A stretch of 64,000 nucleotides of DNA from Alentia gelatinosa (taxonomy: Eukaryota > Annelida > Polychaeta > Phyllodocida > Polynoidae): the NCBI GenBank assembly GCA_950022655.1, contig OX465589.1, positions 30,605,970 to 30,669,969 of the forward strand, in the 5' to 3' direction. Every line of letters starts with the position of its first letter. The first letter of the stretch is position 1. Shown piece by piece: positions 35,822 to 45,330 of this stretch. The position numbers and the translations under genes are program-made. Below the pieces are notes generated by a model. That model worked only from the letters and a program-made list of their open reading frames with translations, did not search any database and was not told the DNA's origin.

Positions 35822-35978
35822 TTCAAATGTGGTTTAATAACGATAATTAGCATTATTTACACATCCACCATCAAACCTCAAGCCAGATCCAACCTTATCG
35901 AGTAACTTGACACTTTATGTTTACTCCCCACTGCGCTTTTCATATGAATTTTGTAAGAGACAATCTGATTGGTCTAAA

Positions 35979-36049
35979 TGTCAACCTTGGGTAGTATATG
36001 GCAACCTTGGGTAGTATACGGCAACTTTGGGTATTATCCTACCCCTAAT
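35979..36049. repeat. Short tandem repeat (about 22 bp, three copies)
   Basis: CAACCTTGGGTAGTATATGG recurs three times with small changes, the last as CAACTTTGGGTATTATCC. Confidence 0.8.
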
Positions 36050-36116
36050 ATAAAATCCCATAGTGGCATACAGCATTGTTATCACGTAATATTCCAAAAT
36101 CGAGGAGATAGGGTAG

Positions 36117-36275
36117 GATAAAATCAAAACCTGATTCGTTTTAATCTTGGCCACCACATTCCACTCCTGAAGTTTTGGCTCCGGACTTCACTCGGCTTCG
36201 CCTCATGAAGTCACTTTGCCAAACTTCAGTCGTGGAATACAGTGGACAAGTTTAAACCTCATCCAGTTTTAAGAT
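36117..36275. repeat. Foldback element (family 3)
   Basis: GATAAAATCAAAACCTGATT ... CCACTCCTGAAGTTTTGG pairs with CCAAACTTCAGTCGTGG ... AAACCTCATCCAGTTTT; the tip is GGCTTCGCC-like. Related to 31921-32050. Confidence 0.75.
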
Positions 36276-36334
36276 AGTATCCATAAGTTACTCCACCCCC
36301 AGAACGTGGTGTAAGCATAGAGTGTACAGCCATA

Positions 36335-36507
36335 GGTATATAGGAATAGAGGGAAACTATGTCCCGGTGTGAATAAGTCAAATTTACCAGGTGAAGCTGG
36401 GGAAAATTATTCCCCAAGGCGGAGCCGCGGTCAGTAATTTTTCCAAGCCTTACCAAGTACCTTTGACTTATTTCCACTGGTATGTGGTTTCCCTATTCCT
36501 ATATACC
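36335..36507. repeat. Foldback element (family 4)
   Basis: GGTATATAGGAATAGAGGGA at the left and CCCTATTCCTATATACC at the right, with AAGTCAAATTTACCAGG against CCAAGTACCTTTGACTT inside. Same family as 35648-35821 but more diverged. A degraded half-element occurs at about 34215-34330. Confidence 0.88.
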
Positions 36508-36539
36508 TTTAATTGTCGGCTTATATCTATAAAAACTGA

Positions 36540-36630
36540 ATGTCTCTGAACGTCAAGCTGGCAAGTAAAAGTCAAGCTGGGCAGTAAACTTCAACATGGG
36601 GAGTAACTTCATCCGGGGCAGTAAACGACA
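36540..36630. repeat. Dispersed repeat with GGCAGTAA words (copy 2)
   Basis: GTCTCTGAACGTCAAGCTGG again, followed by repeated CAAGCTGGGCAGTAAAC-like words. Confidence 0.6.
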
Positions 36631-36794
36631 GTTATTCCACCCCCAGCACAGTTATGGTATGTGACCGGGTTTATACAATGGGTCGTGGTTTACTGAGTTC
36701 CCATACATTTTCAATGGGGGTTTTGTATACGATGGATAATAAATTGTATTTCATCTCTAAGACGTTCCAGCACTGTTTGGCTGTATGAATCATT

Positions 36795-36953
36795 AGGGAA
36801 TACTAGGATAGTGTATCAAGATGGAGGAGCAGAACAAGTTAGTTTACTAAACCCGTACTAAAATCGCCTAACGGCTCTTTTAGTACAGGTTTATAGTAAA
36901 CTAACGAGTTCTGCTCCAAAATCTTGGTACACTATATTTGTATTCCCTTTATT
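36795..36953. repeat. Foldback element, long paired arms
   Basis: GGGAATACTAGGATAGTGTA ... AGCAGAACAAGTTAGTTTAC pairs with GTAAACTAACGAGTTCTGCT ... TACACTATATTTGTATTCCC; the tip is CGCCTAACGGCTC. A TTATATACC edge follows. Confidence 0.85.
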
Positions 36954-36964
36954 ATATACCTGAT

Positions 36965-37600
36965 ATTATCAATAAAATGTATATATTTTACCTTATTAGC
37001 CTCTAATTAGTTAAATTAATCATTATCAGTTCATAACAAACACGTAGAGATGTGCCAGTCCTGCACGCTTTGGTTTCACTAACCCTTAGGTCAATGCCCC
37101 GGAAGCAATCACTCTTCCCGCCAGTTTCTATGCAACAACAAGTGTTGCTATGCAGCTTGCTATGCGAGAACGTCATGGCTGCTTTCTATCGCAATAGCGC
37201 GACTTCACACAATAACTTTTGCTCCGAATTTTGCTCCTAATGTCAACAAGTCACGTGGTACTTGGCAGTATGGTAATTTCCTGCACACTCTGTGAATATT
37301 TCACAAATACTATTTGTTTAGCAGAGGTTAGTAATTGTACGATATATGTGCATCGGTATATAATAAAATATGTATTATATAAAATGTTTTTCTTGTGATT
37401 AGCAACAAGTGAGAGAAGAAGCATATTTCTCCAGCCCTGTCCATATTGTAATGTTGTTTACAATTTGCTACTTAATGCAATACAATAAAGAAAATCGAGA
37501 ATCATCATGTTGGTATTTCCCTTCTCATTAATTAATTGGAAAAATATACAGTATCACTTCTTCAAATATACATAGAAAGCAAAATTCCTCAATCACTATA
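36965..37600. other. Intergenic stretch without recognised genes
   Basis: Mostly unique AT-rich DNA with a moderately GC-richer part at 37045-37260. An edge motif CATCGGTATATAATAA lies near 37351-37366. No coding frame with splice context was found. Confidence 0.55.
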
Positions 37601-37609
37601 AATTACACA

Positions 37610-39204
37610 CTAGTACTCATTCACTATGTCTCACTCGTCTTCACTCACTCACTCACTCACTCACCAGTGCCAGTTCATCAGTACTCATTCACTATGTCTC
37701 CCCCACTAGTGATCATTTACTATATTTCACTCACCAAGTCTCATTCGTTATTTCTCACTCGCCAGTGCTCAATTGCTGTCATTCACTCACTGTTAATCGG
37801 TCACCGGAACTCTTTCTCCAATACTCACTCGCAAGTGGGTACTGCTGATTGGGTTTTGGTGCTTGTGTACTGATGAGTGTTTGCTGGTGAGTGTTTACTT
37901 GTGGGTGGGTAATGGCGATTGAGGTCGGGTACTCATTCACTATGTCTCACTCAACAGTGCTCATTCATTATTTCTCGTTCACGCAGAGTCACTCACCACT
38001 CCACCATCCACATGTCCTCATTCACTATGTCTCACTGACCAGTACTCATTCACTATGTCTCACTCGTCTTCACTCACTCACTCACTCACTCACCAGTGCC
38101 AGTTCATCAGTACTCATTCACTATGTCTCCCTCACTAGTGATCATTTACTATATCTCACTCACCAAGTCTCATTCGCTATTTCTCACTCACCAGTGCTCA
38201 ATTACCCTCACTAATCATTCCTCGTTCACTATAACTCAACCCCATCAGTCATCGTGCACTATAACTCACCCCCATCAGTCCTCGTTCACTATAACTCACC
38301 CCCATCAGTCCTCGTTCACTTCTGTAACTCACCAATCAGTCCTCGTTCACTTACCCTCACCCATCAGTCCTCGTTCACTATAACTCACCCACATCAGTCC
38401 TCGTTCACTTCTATAACTCACCCATCATTCCCCTTACCCATCATCTTGTTCACTATAACTAACCCCCATCAGTCCTCGTTCACTATAACTCACACACATC
38501 AGTCCTCGTTCACTTCTATAACTCACCCATCATTCCCCTTACCCATCATCTTGTTCACTATAACTCACCCCCATCAGTCCTCGTTCACTATAACTCACCC
38601 CCATCAGTCCTCGTTCACTATAACTAACCCCCATCAGTCCTCGTGCACTATAACGCACCCCCATCAGTCCTCGTTCACTATAACTCACCCATAAGTCCTC
38701 GTTCACTATCACGCTCTCACCAGTCCTCACTTGTTGTCACTCGCTCACAATTTATGGCTCACCAGAACTCGTTTTCCAGTACTCACCCCCCAGTGGGTAC
38801 TGGAGGGTGGGTAATGGTGTGTGTGTATTGGTGAGTAGGTGCTGGTGAGTGTGTGCTGGTGGGTAAATGCTAGTGAGGTCAGGTAATCATCCACCGTGTC
38901 TCACTCACTCACAAGTCCTCATTCACTGTAAGTACATCACTAGTCCTCATTGACTATGACTCACTCACCAGTCCTCCTTCACTGTAAGTAACTCAGCAGT
39001 CCTCATTCACTATTTCTCACTCGCCCGTCCTCATTCGCTATTTCTCACTCACTCCACTCACTAGTCCTCACTCTCTGTCACTTGCTCTGTAGTGCTTATC
39101 GATTGGTCTTCATTCGCTGTCACTCGCTTGCCAGTCCACACTTGTCCTGATTCTCTTTCACTTGCTCTGTAGGCCTCATACTCCACAGTACTCATTCACT
39201 ATAT
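37610..39204. repeat. TCACTCACCAGT minisatellite complex
   Basis: Tandem arrays of CTCATTCACTATGTCTCACT-type words. A ~140-bp block is duplicated at 37620-37760 and 38049-38190 (offset 429 bp). A regular 30-bp array at about 38220-38720 has the unit CCTCGTTCACTATAACTCAC + CCCCATCAGT. The inverted sense (GTGAGTGTTTGCTGGTGAG) appears at 37870-37925 and 38805-38885. The array restarts at 40329 after an inserted element. Open frames here are repeat translations. Confidence 0.88.
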
Positions 39205-40328
39205 GGTCAATTCTCCCAGATCCTGATCGATGGCCCACGTACGGTGACCGATGATTCAAAGGGTCATTTTCATATCTATATAACATTTTATAATATCATA
39301 AATGATATTAGTGTCTGTAGAAATGACAGATCTGCCAGGGGAACCCCACTTTCATGTACCTATATCGATAAAAAAGATTGATAAACCCCTAGAATAGGCA
39401 TTTTTTAGCTCAAATTCATAGATGAAACCTATATAACCAGATTTTGAAGACCTCTTATAAATTTGTAACTATATATGTTCATCTATTCTGAATGTGGGAT
39501 ACCCACAAATGTGTTGCAGAACATATAAATTATAATAAATGTTTAGATGGGGAAATCTATATATAGTCTAAGTTTAAAAAATTAGTGGTGAAGGGTATGT
39601 CACCGTACATGGGCAAGCAACTTTAAAAGGTAAAAAAAAAAAAAAAAAGTAATTTGTTGGGTACTTTTTAATAATCCAAATTATGGAGGCATGTGTACAA
39701 GTTTTATAACATCTGTAATGTAAACAATAATTCTTTCATCAAACAAACCACAGCTAAATGAACAATGGTGGTGAACTTTATTTGGTCACCGTACATGGGC
39801 AGATATTATTAGGTTTTGCTTATGTAAGGAGAAAGATTTACAATATTATTGAATGATATTTTGCAGATAAACAGAGAATAATGGAAAAATTAACACCTGC
39901 AATTTGCAAAGACTTCAGGCATGTTAATGCTAAGAAATATACATGTGTTTTAACCATGTCACCGTACGTGGGTCGGTCACCGTACGTGGGCATTGTATTC
40001 TGAATGATATTAATCAACTCTAATTTACTCAATACAAGTAGAGCCTCATTTTCTGAAAATAAAATTCTGATTCTGCTATTAATTAACAATTAATATTTCC
40101 CCTAAAACCTTGTCAAATACACATGCCCACGTACGGTGAGATATGGGTTACAGGGTTAAAGTCATTCAGCTAATAAATAAATATCTAATAAAGATTAGTG
40201 TTCCCAACTTTTACACATGTAAGGTATTGTGTTCTACTATATATTTCCACTTATTTTACCAAGATATAACAAGTTTGAAATTTTGGTCACCGTACATGGG
40301 CGTCGATCACGATCTGGGAGAATTGACC
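39205..40328. mobile_element. Nested 1.1-kb MITE-like element with GTCACCGTACRTGGGC repeats
   Basis: Ends are inverted repeats of about 44 bp: GGTCAATTCTCCCAGATC ... GCCCACGTACGGTGACC on the left, matched by the reverse complement on the right (GTCGATCACGATCTGGGAG then AATTGACC). It splits the TCACTCACCAGT array, whose words resume on both sides. Flanks are AT-repeats (ACTATAT / ATATATCC), so the TSD, 2 to 4 bp, cannot be fixed. No open reading frame long enough for a transposase is present. Seven copies of a 16-bp motif occupy the element. Confidence 0.8.
39233..40301. promoter_or_regulatory. Seven copies of a 16-bp motif GTCACCGTACRTGGGC
   Basis: Copies lie at 39233-39248 (minus), 39599-39614, 39785-39800, 39958-39973, 39976-39991 (plus), 40125-40140 (minus) and 40286-40301 (plus). 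The first and last are part of the element's inverted termini. The repetition of the terminal sequence internally suggests binding sites for a trans-acting transposase; inferred only. Confidence 0.75.
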
Positions 40329-41030
40329 ATATATCCCTCACTAGTGATCATTTACTATCTGTCACTCACCGGTCCTCATTTGCTGTAACTTACTCACCAG
40401 CCCTCATACACGCTCACTCACTGACAAGGCCACATGAACAATTACATTCTCACAAGTGCTCTTTCAGTAAGGCCCTGTGTTCCATACTAAAATTTCACAT
40501 TAAAATTACAAATGGTATATATTTACAGTATATATGGAAAATGGAAATAGTAAAGAACAATTTTCCATACTTGTACTAAAAACAAAGCCATACAATGTAT
40601 TTGGTTTGGAAAGGCCTCGTTCCATACTAAATCTCTTATTGTATTTGGTACAGTATGGTAAACGATTCCTAAACATTACTATGTACCAATTCTGCATATA
40701 CTGTAAATACACACCTTTTTGGTCCGTAAAGGAAAACATGGATAACTCAATATGTTATGGTGTAATGTTATATGGTGACATTGTGCATATTTCATAATTT
40801 TTCCTTATGGGTATGGCGGTAACTTTATAGAAGGGTCCAACCATGCTTGTATAGGCCGCAGAACTTAATAATAATTTATGATTTGTACGGAAGTAGGCGT
40901 CAATACCTTGCTCCATATGAACTACTAATTATTCTCTCATTCTGTATCTTGTACAGGAAGGTAAAACCTTTCCATATTCTTATCTTTATACCCATAAAAA
41001 AAATCACGATTAATGCACTATTTGATTAAA
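40329..41030. other. Remnant of TCACTCACC array, then AT-rich unique DNA
   Basis: The minisatellite continues to about 40435. After it, GTTCCATACTAAA occurs twice (near 40470 and 40619) bracketing ~150 bp with some self-complementarity (TATGGAAAATGG against TTTTCCATA). No gene is seen. Confidence 0.55.
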
Positions 41031-41040
41031 AAAAAAAAAA

Positions 41041-42262
41041 GGAACAGGGACCAGTTCGTGACGGAAAGGTAGATGTTGGACCGTTACATGACGGTATATG
41101 GGTGTAGGACCAGTACTTGATGGAAGTGAAAATGAAAGTACGATCAGTAGGAGACTGAAGACTGGTGTGATAAAGAGACATGGTGTGATGGGACTAGTAT
41201 GTCATACAGGTAAGTGAAAGAAGACCAGTGTGATGCAAGTGAGACCAGTGTGGGACCAATACGTGACGGAAGATGGTGGTTCTAGTCGGATAAGTACATG
41301 ACGGACTAGTACTTAACTGAAGATCGGTGTTGGACCAGTATATAACGGACCACAACATGATGTACCGTTACATGACGGTAAATAGATGTTGGACCAGTTC
41401 GTGACGGAAAGGTAGATGTTGGACCGTTACATGACGGTATATGGGTGTAGGACCAGTACTTGATGGAAGTGAAAATGAAAGTACGATCAGTAGGAGACTG
41501 AAGACTGGTGTGATAAAGAGACATGGTGTGATGGGACTAGTATGTCATACAGGTAAGTGAAAGAAGACCAGTGTGATGCAAGTGAGACCAGTGTGGGACC
41601 AATACGTGACGGAAGATGGTGGTTCTAGTCGGATAAGTACATGACGGACTAGTACTTAACTGAAGATCGGTGTTGGACCAGTATATAACGGACCACAACA
41701 TGATGTACCGTTACATGACGGTAAATAGATGTTGGACCAGTTCGTGACGGAAAGGTAGATGTTGGACCGTTACATGACGGTATATGGGTGTAGGACCAGT
41801 ACTTGATGGAAGTGAAAATGAAAGTACGATCAGTAGGAGACTGAAGACTGGTGTGATAAAGAGACATGGTGTGATGGGACTAGTATGTCATACAGGTAAG
41901 TGAAAGAAGACCAGTGTGATGCAAGTGAGACCAGTGTGGGACCAATACGTGACGGAAGATGGTGGTTCTAGTCGGATAAGTACATGACGGACTAGTACTT
42001 AACTGAAGATCGGTGTTGGACCAGTATATAACGGACCACAACATGATGTACCGTTACATGACGGTAAATAGATGTTGGACCAGTTCGTGACGGAAAGGAA
42101 GATGTTGGACCGTTACATGACGGTATATGGGTGTAGGACCAGTACTTGATGGAAGTGAAAATGAAAGTACGATCAGTAGGAGACTGAAGACTGGTGTGAT
42201 AAAGAGACAACATGACGTACCGTTACATGACGGTAAATAGATGTTGGACCAGTTCGTAACAT
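41041..42262. repeat. 343-bp tandem repeat array (about 3.5 copies)
   Basis: Segments starting GGACCAGTTCGTGACGG recur at 343-bp intervals and are near identical, with a truncated last copy. Each unit is itself built from degenerate TGTTGGACCAGTACGTGA and GGTAAGTGA words. Apparent minus-strand frames recur with the same period and are not taken as genes. Confidence 0.9.
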
Positions 42263-42990
42263 TGGGCCATTATGTCACATTCGCACACAGGTATATAGTA
42301 AGAGACGGGAGATTACATTATTGAAGATCAATGTTGGACCAGTACTTGCCACAAGATATATGTTGGACCAGGATGTGAGGAAGGTAAGTGCATGAAACCA
42401 AATGTTGGACCAATATGTGCTAGAGGTAAGTGAACTAATATGAATCTTGGACCCGTACGTGTATGATCGGTGTGAATACTGTAAACGGCTGCTACAGAAG
42501 ACCATTTTCATGCAAGTACGATACTGAATACCATTGTTATACAGGAGTTTTATGAAAATTTGTGCATGAAGAATGGTGTTGGACCAGTACATGAGCGAGG
42601 TAAGTGAGCAAAGACACATGTTTTCATAAATTTCAGCTATTTAAACCTGAACAGTATTACGCGAATGCCCCACGTTAAGCGGTCTCACTCATTACGGGCA
42701 CGATCTATAAATAGTAAAAAAAAAAGGCAGAGTGAAAGAAAATATATGTTGGACCAGTACATCAGGGAGGTAAGTGAATAAATATATATGTCATACCGGT
42801 TTATCCCACCCCTGGTACAGGTTGTGCCATTGAGTTAACGTTGAAATAAAATACGCCACGCTCACCTACGTAAAGTTACACTACTACGCCATGGTGGTGG
42901 CAGAGAACGTAGCAACGTAACAACCAATGAACGTCGCGGAAAAGAAAATAGTTCCGACGCTATTGTTTGAAGAATTCAATACATGATTAT
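42263..42990. repeat. Degenerate GTTGGACCAGTA repeats and AT-rich spacer
   Basis: Scattered TGTTGGACCAGTAC and GGTAAGTGA words (near 42330, 42365, 42405, 42575, 42750) continue the theme of the 343-bp array at lower density. An edge motif ATTCGCACACAGGTATATAG lies at 42279-42301. No gene. Confidence 0.6.
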
Positions 42991-42991
42991 A

Positions 42992-43336
42992 TTATTGCTT
43001 AAAATCGACTGTAAGGTCCGTGTTGGGGGTGAGATAAAAACAGAACCACTTTCGTAACGTATTTTGAACCACTATGCTCACTCGTATCTTATCCAAAATA
43101 TTACATTCCCTGAGGAAGTGAAGAATTTCTTTCTTCCTGCTCCCTTTGGTGGCCTGACAATGTAGCATGAGATGTTTTACACTCAGCGGAGTGTTGCATG
43201 TATGGGACACAGGTGCTACTTCACCTCTTAGGAGGTGCCCATGTGTCAGTTTGGTGTGAACGGTTCGCAGACGGGTCAGTTTCACCTGTTCAGTTCGTGT
43301 GAGGTTGTCTTTCCTAGAGTTTTGGCTAGTAGCCAC
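42992..43336 (-). pseudogene. LINE reverse-transcriptase C-terminal (RNase H end) remnant, copy 1
   Basis: The minus-strand frame reads LTRLRTVHTKLTHGHLLRGE, then CNTPLSVKHLMLHC. The R-L-R-T-x-H-T-x-L-T-H-x-x-L-L ... C ... C ... V-x-H-x-x-x-x-C pattern is known from the C-terminal end of polyproteins of I/Jockey-group non-LTR retrotransposons. Only about 110 residues remain, without the reverse transcriptase core. This copy lacks the ~40-bp stretch present in copies 2 and 3 (after GSRKK) and reads into a different end. Confidence 0.7.
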
Positions 43337-43767
43337 TACAATTTCTCGTAGTTTGTTGTCTCTGGTGCAGTTCCAGTAAGTGAATGAAGATTAGTGTTGG
43401 ACCAGTATGTGAGAGAAGATAAATGTTGGTTCTTTTCATGTAGGTAGGGTAATGGTTGTTGCACGAGTGCGTTAGTGAAGAACGATCTTAGACCATTACG
43501 TGCAAGGGGATTGGTGTTGTAATAGTGCGTGTATGCGGATAGATGTCGCACCAGTTTGTGATTGAGGTAAGTGATTTAATATCTGTCTTGGACTGGTATG
43601 TGTTGGACTGGTATGTGATTGAGATATTGTTTGTTTGTTTGTTTGGGTAGTTTAGCGTCCAATTTGTTTAATTAGACTTACTTTGGATTACTTTACTCAA
43701 ATTTGCATATCCTGTTAGAATAACAAGCTATGCTACCTGGTTGATGAAGGGATATAACTTTTCTCAA

Positions 43768-44076
43768 TCATATTTTATCGAAAATATTACATTCCCTGAG
43801 GAAGTGAATAATTTCTTTCTTGCCAGTGTTATGGAAAACACTGCACATTCTTGTCGCATTCTTCAGGAATTTCTTCCTGCTCCCTTTGGTGGCCTGACAA
43901 TGTAGCATGAGATGTTTTACACTCAGCGGAGTGTTGCATGTATGGGACACAGGTGCTACTTCACCTCTTAGGAGGTGCCCATGTGTCAGTTTGGTGTGAA
44001 CGGTTCGCAGACGGGTCAGTTTCACCTGTTCAGTTCGTGTGAGGTTGTCTTTCCTAGAGTTTTGGCTAGTAGCCAC
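43768..44076 (-). pseudogene. LINE C-terminal remnant, copy 2
   Basis: Same protein remnant as copy 1, ending ECNIFDKI. It includes the FLKNATRMCSVF segment missing from copy 1. It has been amplified as part of the 740-bp unit rather than by separate retrotransposition, since flanks are identical. Confidence 0.7.
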
Positions 44077-44507
44077 TACAATTTCTCGTAGTTTGTTGTC
44101 TCTGGTGCAGTTCCAGTAAGTGAATGAAGATTAGTGTTGGACCAGTATGTGAGAGAAGATAAATGTTGGTTCTTTTCATGTAGGTAGGGTAATGGTTGTT
44201 GCACGAGTGCGTTAGTGAAGAACGATCTTAGACCATTACGTGCAAGGGGATTGGTGTTGTAATAGTGCGTGTATGCGGATAGATGTCGCACCAGTTTGTG
44301 ATTGAGGTAAGTGATTTAATATCTGTCTTGGACTGGTATGTGTTGGACTGGTATGTGATTGAGATATTGTTTGTTTGTTTGTTTGGGTAGTTTAGCGTCC
44401 AATTTGTTTAATTAGACTTACTTTGGATTACTTTACTCAAATTTGCATATCCTGTTAGAATAACAAGCTATGCTACCTGGTTGATTAAGGGATATAACTT
44501 TTCTCAA

Positions 44508-44816
44508 TCATATTTTATCGAAAATATTACATTCCCTGAGGAAGTGAATAATTTCTTTCTTGCCAGTGTTATGGAAAACACTGCACATTCTTGTCGCATT
44601 CTTCAGGAATTTCTTCCTGCTCCCTTTGGTGGCCTGACAATGTAGCATGAGATGTTTTACACTCAGCGGAGTGTTGCATGTATGGGACACAGGTGCTACT
44701 TCACCTCTTAGGAGGTGCCCATGTGTCAGTTTGGTGTGAACGGTTCGCAGACGGGTCAGTTTCACCTGTTCAGTTCGTGTGAGGTTGTCTTTCCTAGAGT
44801 TTTGGCTAGTAGCCAC
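44508..44816 (-). pseudogene. LINE C-terminal remnant, copy 3
   Basis: Identical to copy 2 as far as read, 740 bp further on. It marks the right end of the 740-bp array. Confidence 0.7.
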
Positions 44817-44909
44817 TACAATTTCTCGTAGTTTGTTGTCTCTGGTGCAGTTCCAGTAAGTGAATGAAGATTAGTGTTGGACCAGTATGTGAGAGAAGAT
44901 AAATGTTGG

Positions 44910-45330
44910 ACCGACACTTTTCTGTGGTGTTCGCCTCCTGTGTAGCGGGTGGGATAGCCCCGATACGGAACGGTAGTTCCAGGGAGGTTCCCATACTACG
45001 CACTCTTCGTAGTTTGGCTAGGTAATAGATAAGTTTGCACTGAAAGACTCGCCCGTCCACCAGGAAGCTTAGGAGAACCCGCCTGCAAAGTCAGGGTGAA
45101 ATGTTCCGCTCCTCAGGAGAGACGTGCGAGGACAGCCTGTTGAAATACTGTGAACACTGAGTATATATACTCAGCGATACGTAATGCCGGTATCCGCCTC
45201 GCCACTCTCGTGTGCGGCGTTGCCCGGAAAACTACACAGTAAGGATTTACTCTCCGCGCCGTCTTCCGTAGAACGTACGAAGACTGCTGGATTCCCACCA
45301 CACTAAATTTCCATATAATTTCGAGCGTAT
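44910..45330. other. GC-richer stretch upstream of the transposase exon
   Basis: About 420 bp with no repeats recognised. The composition shift and short TATATACTCAG-type palindrome (ACTGAGTATATATACTCAG at 45156-45174) make it a candidate promoter or 5' exon region for the transposase, but no coding frame or clear donor could be assigned. Confidence 0.45.

Larger units (their letters stand above)
43336..44899. repeat. 740-bp tandem repeat containing the LINE remnant
   Basis: The block from the LINE remnant through a GTTGGACCAGTATGTGA-type tail repeats at 740-bp spacing; remnants end at 43336, 44076 and 44816. Each complete unit includes TTTGTTTGTTTGTTTGGGTA followed by GTTTAGCGTCC (43627-43661, 44367-44401). 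The third copy of the tail is cut short near 44910. Confidence 0.88.

Noticed and set aside
37610..38740. CRISPR-like array in the 30-bp repeats
   Set aside because: Repeats are directly adjacent with no unique spacers, and the setting is eukaryotic; it is a minisatellite.
41306..42213. Minus-strand 72-73-codon frames repeated three times (MSLYHTSLQSPTD)
   Set aside because: They recur only because the 343-bp unit recurs, and the composition is that of degenerate short repeats.
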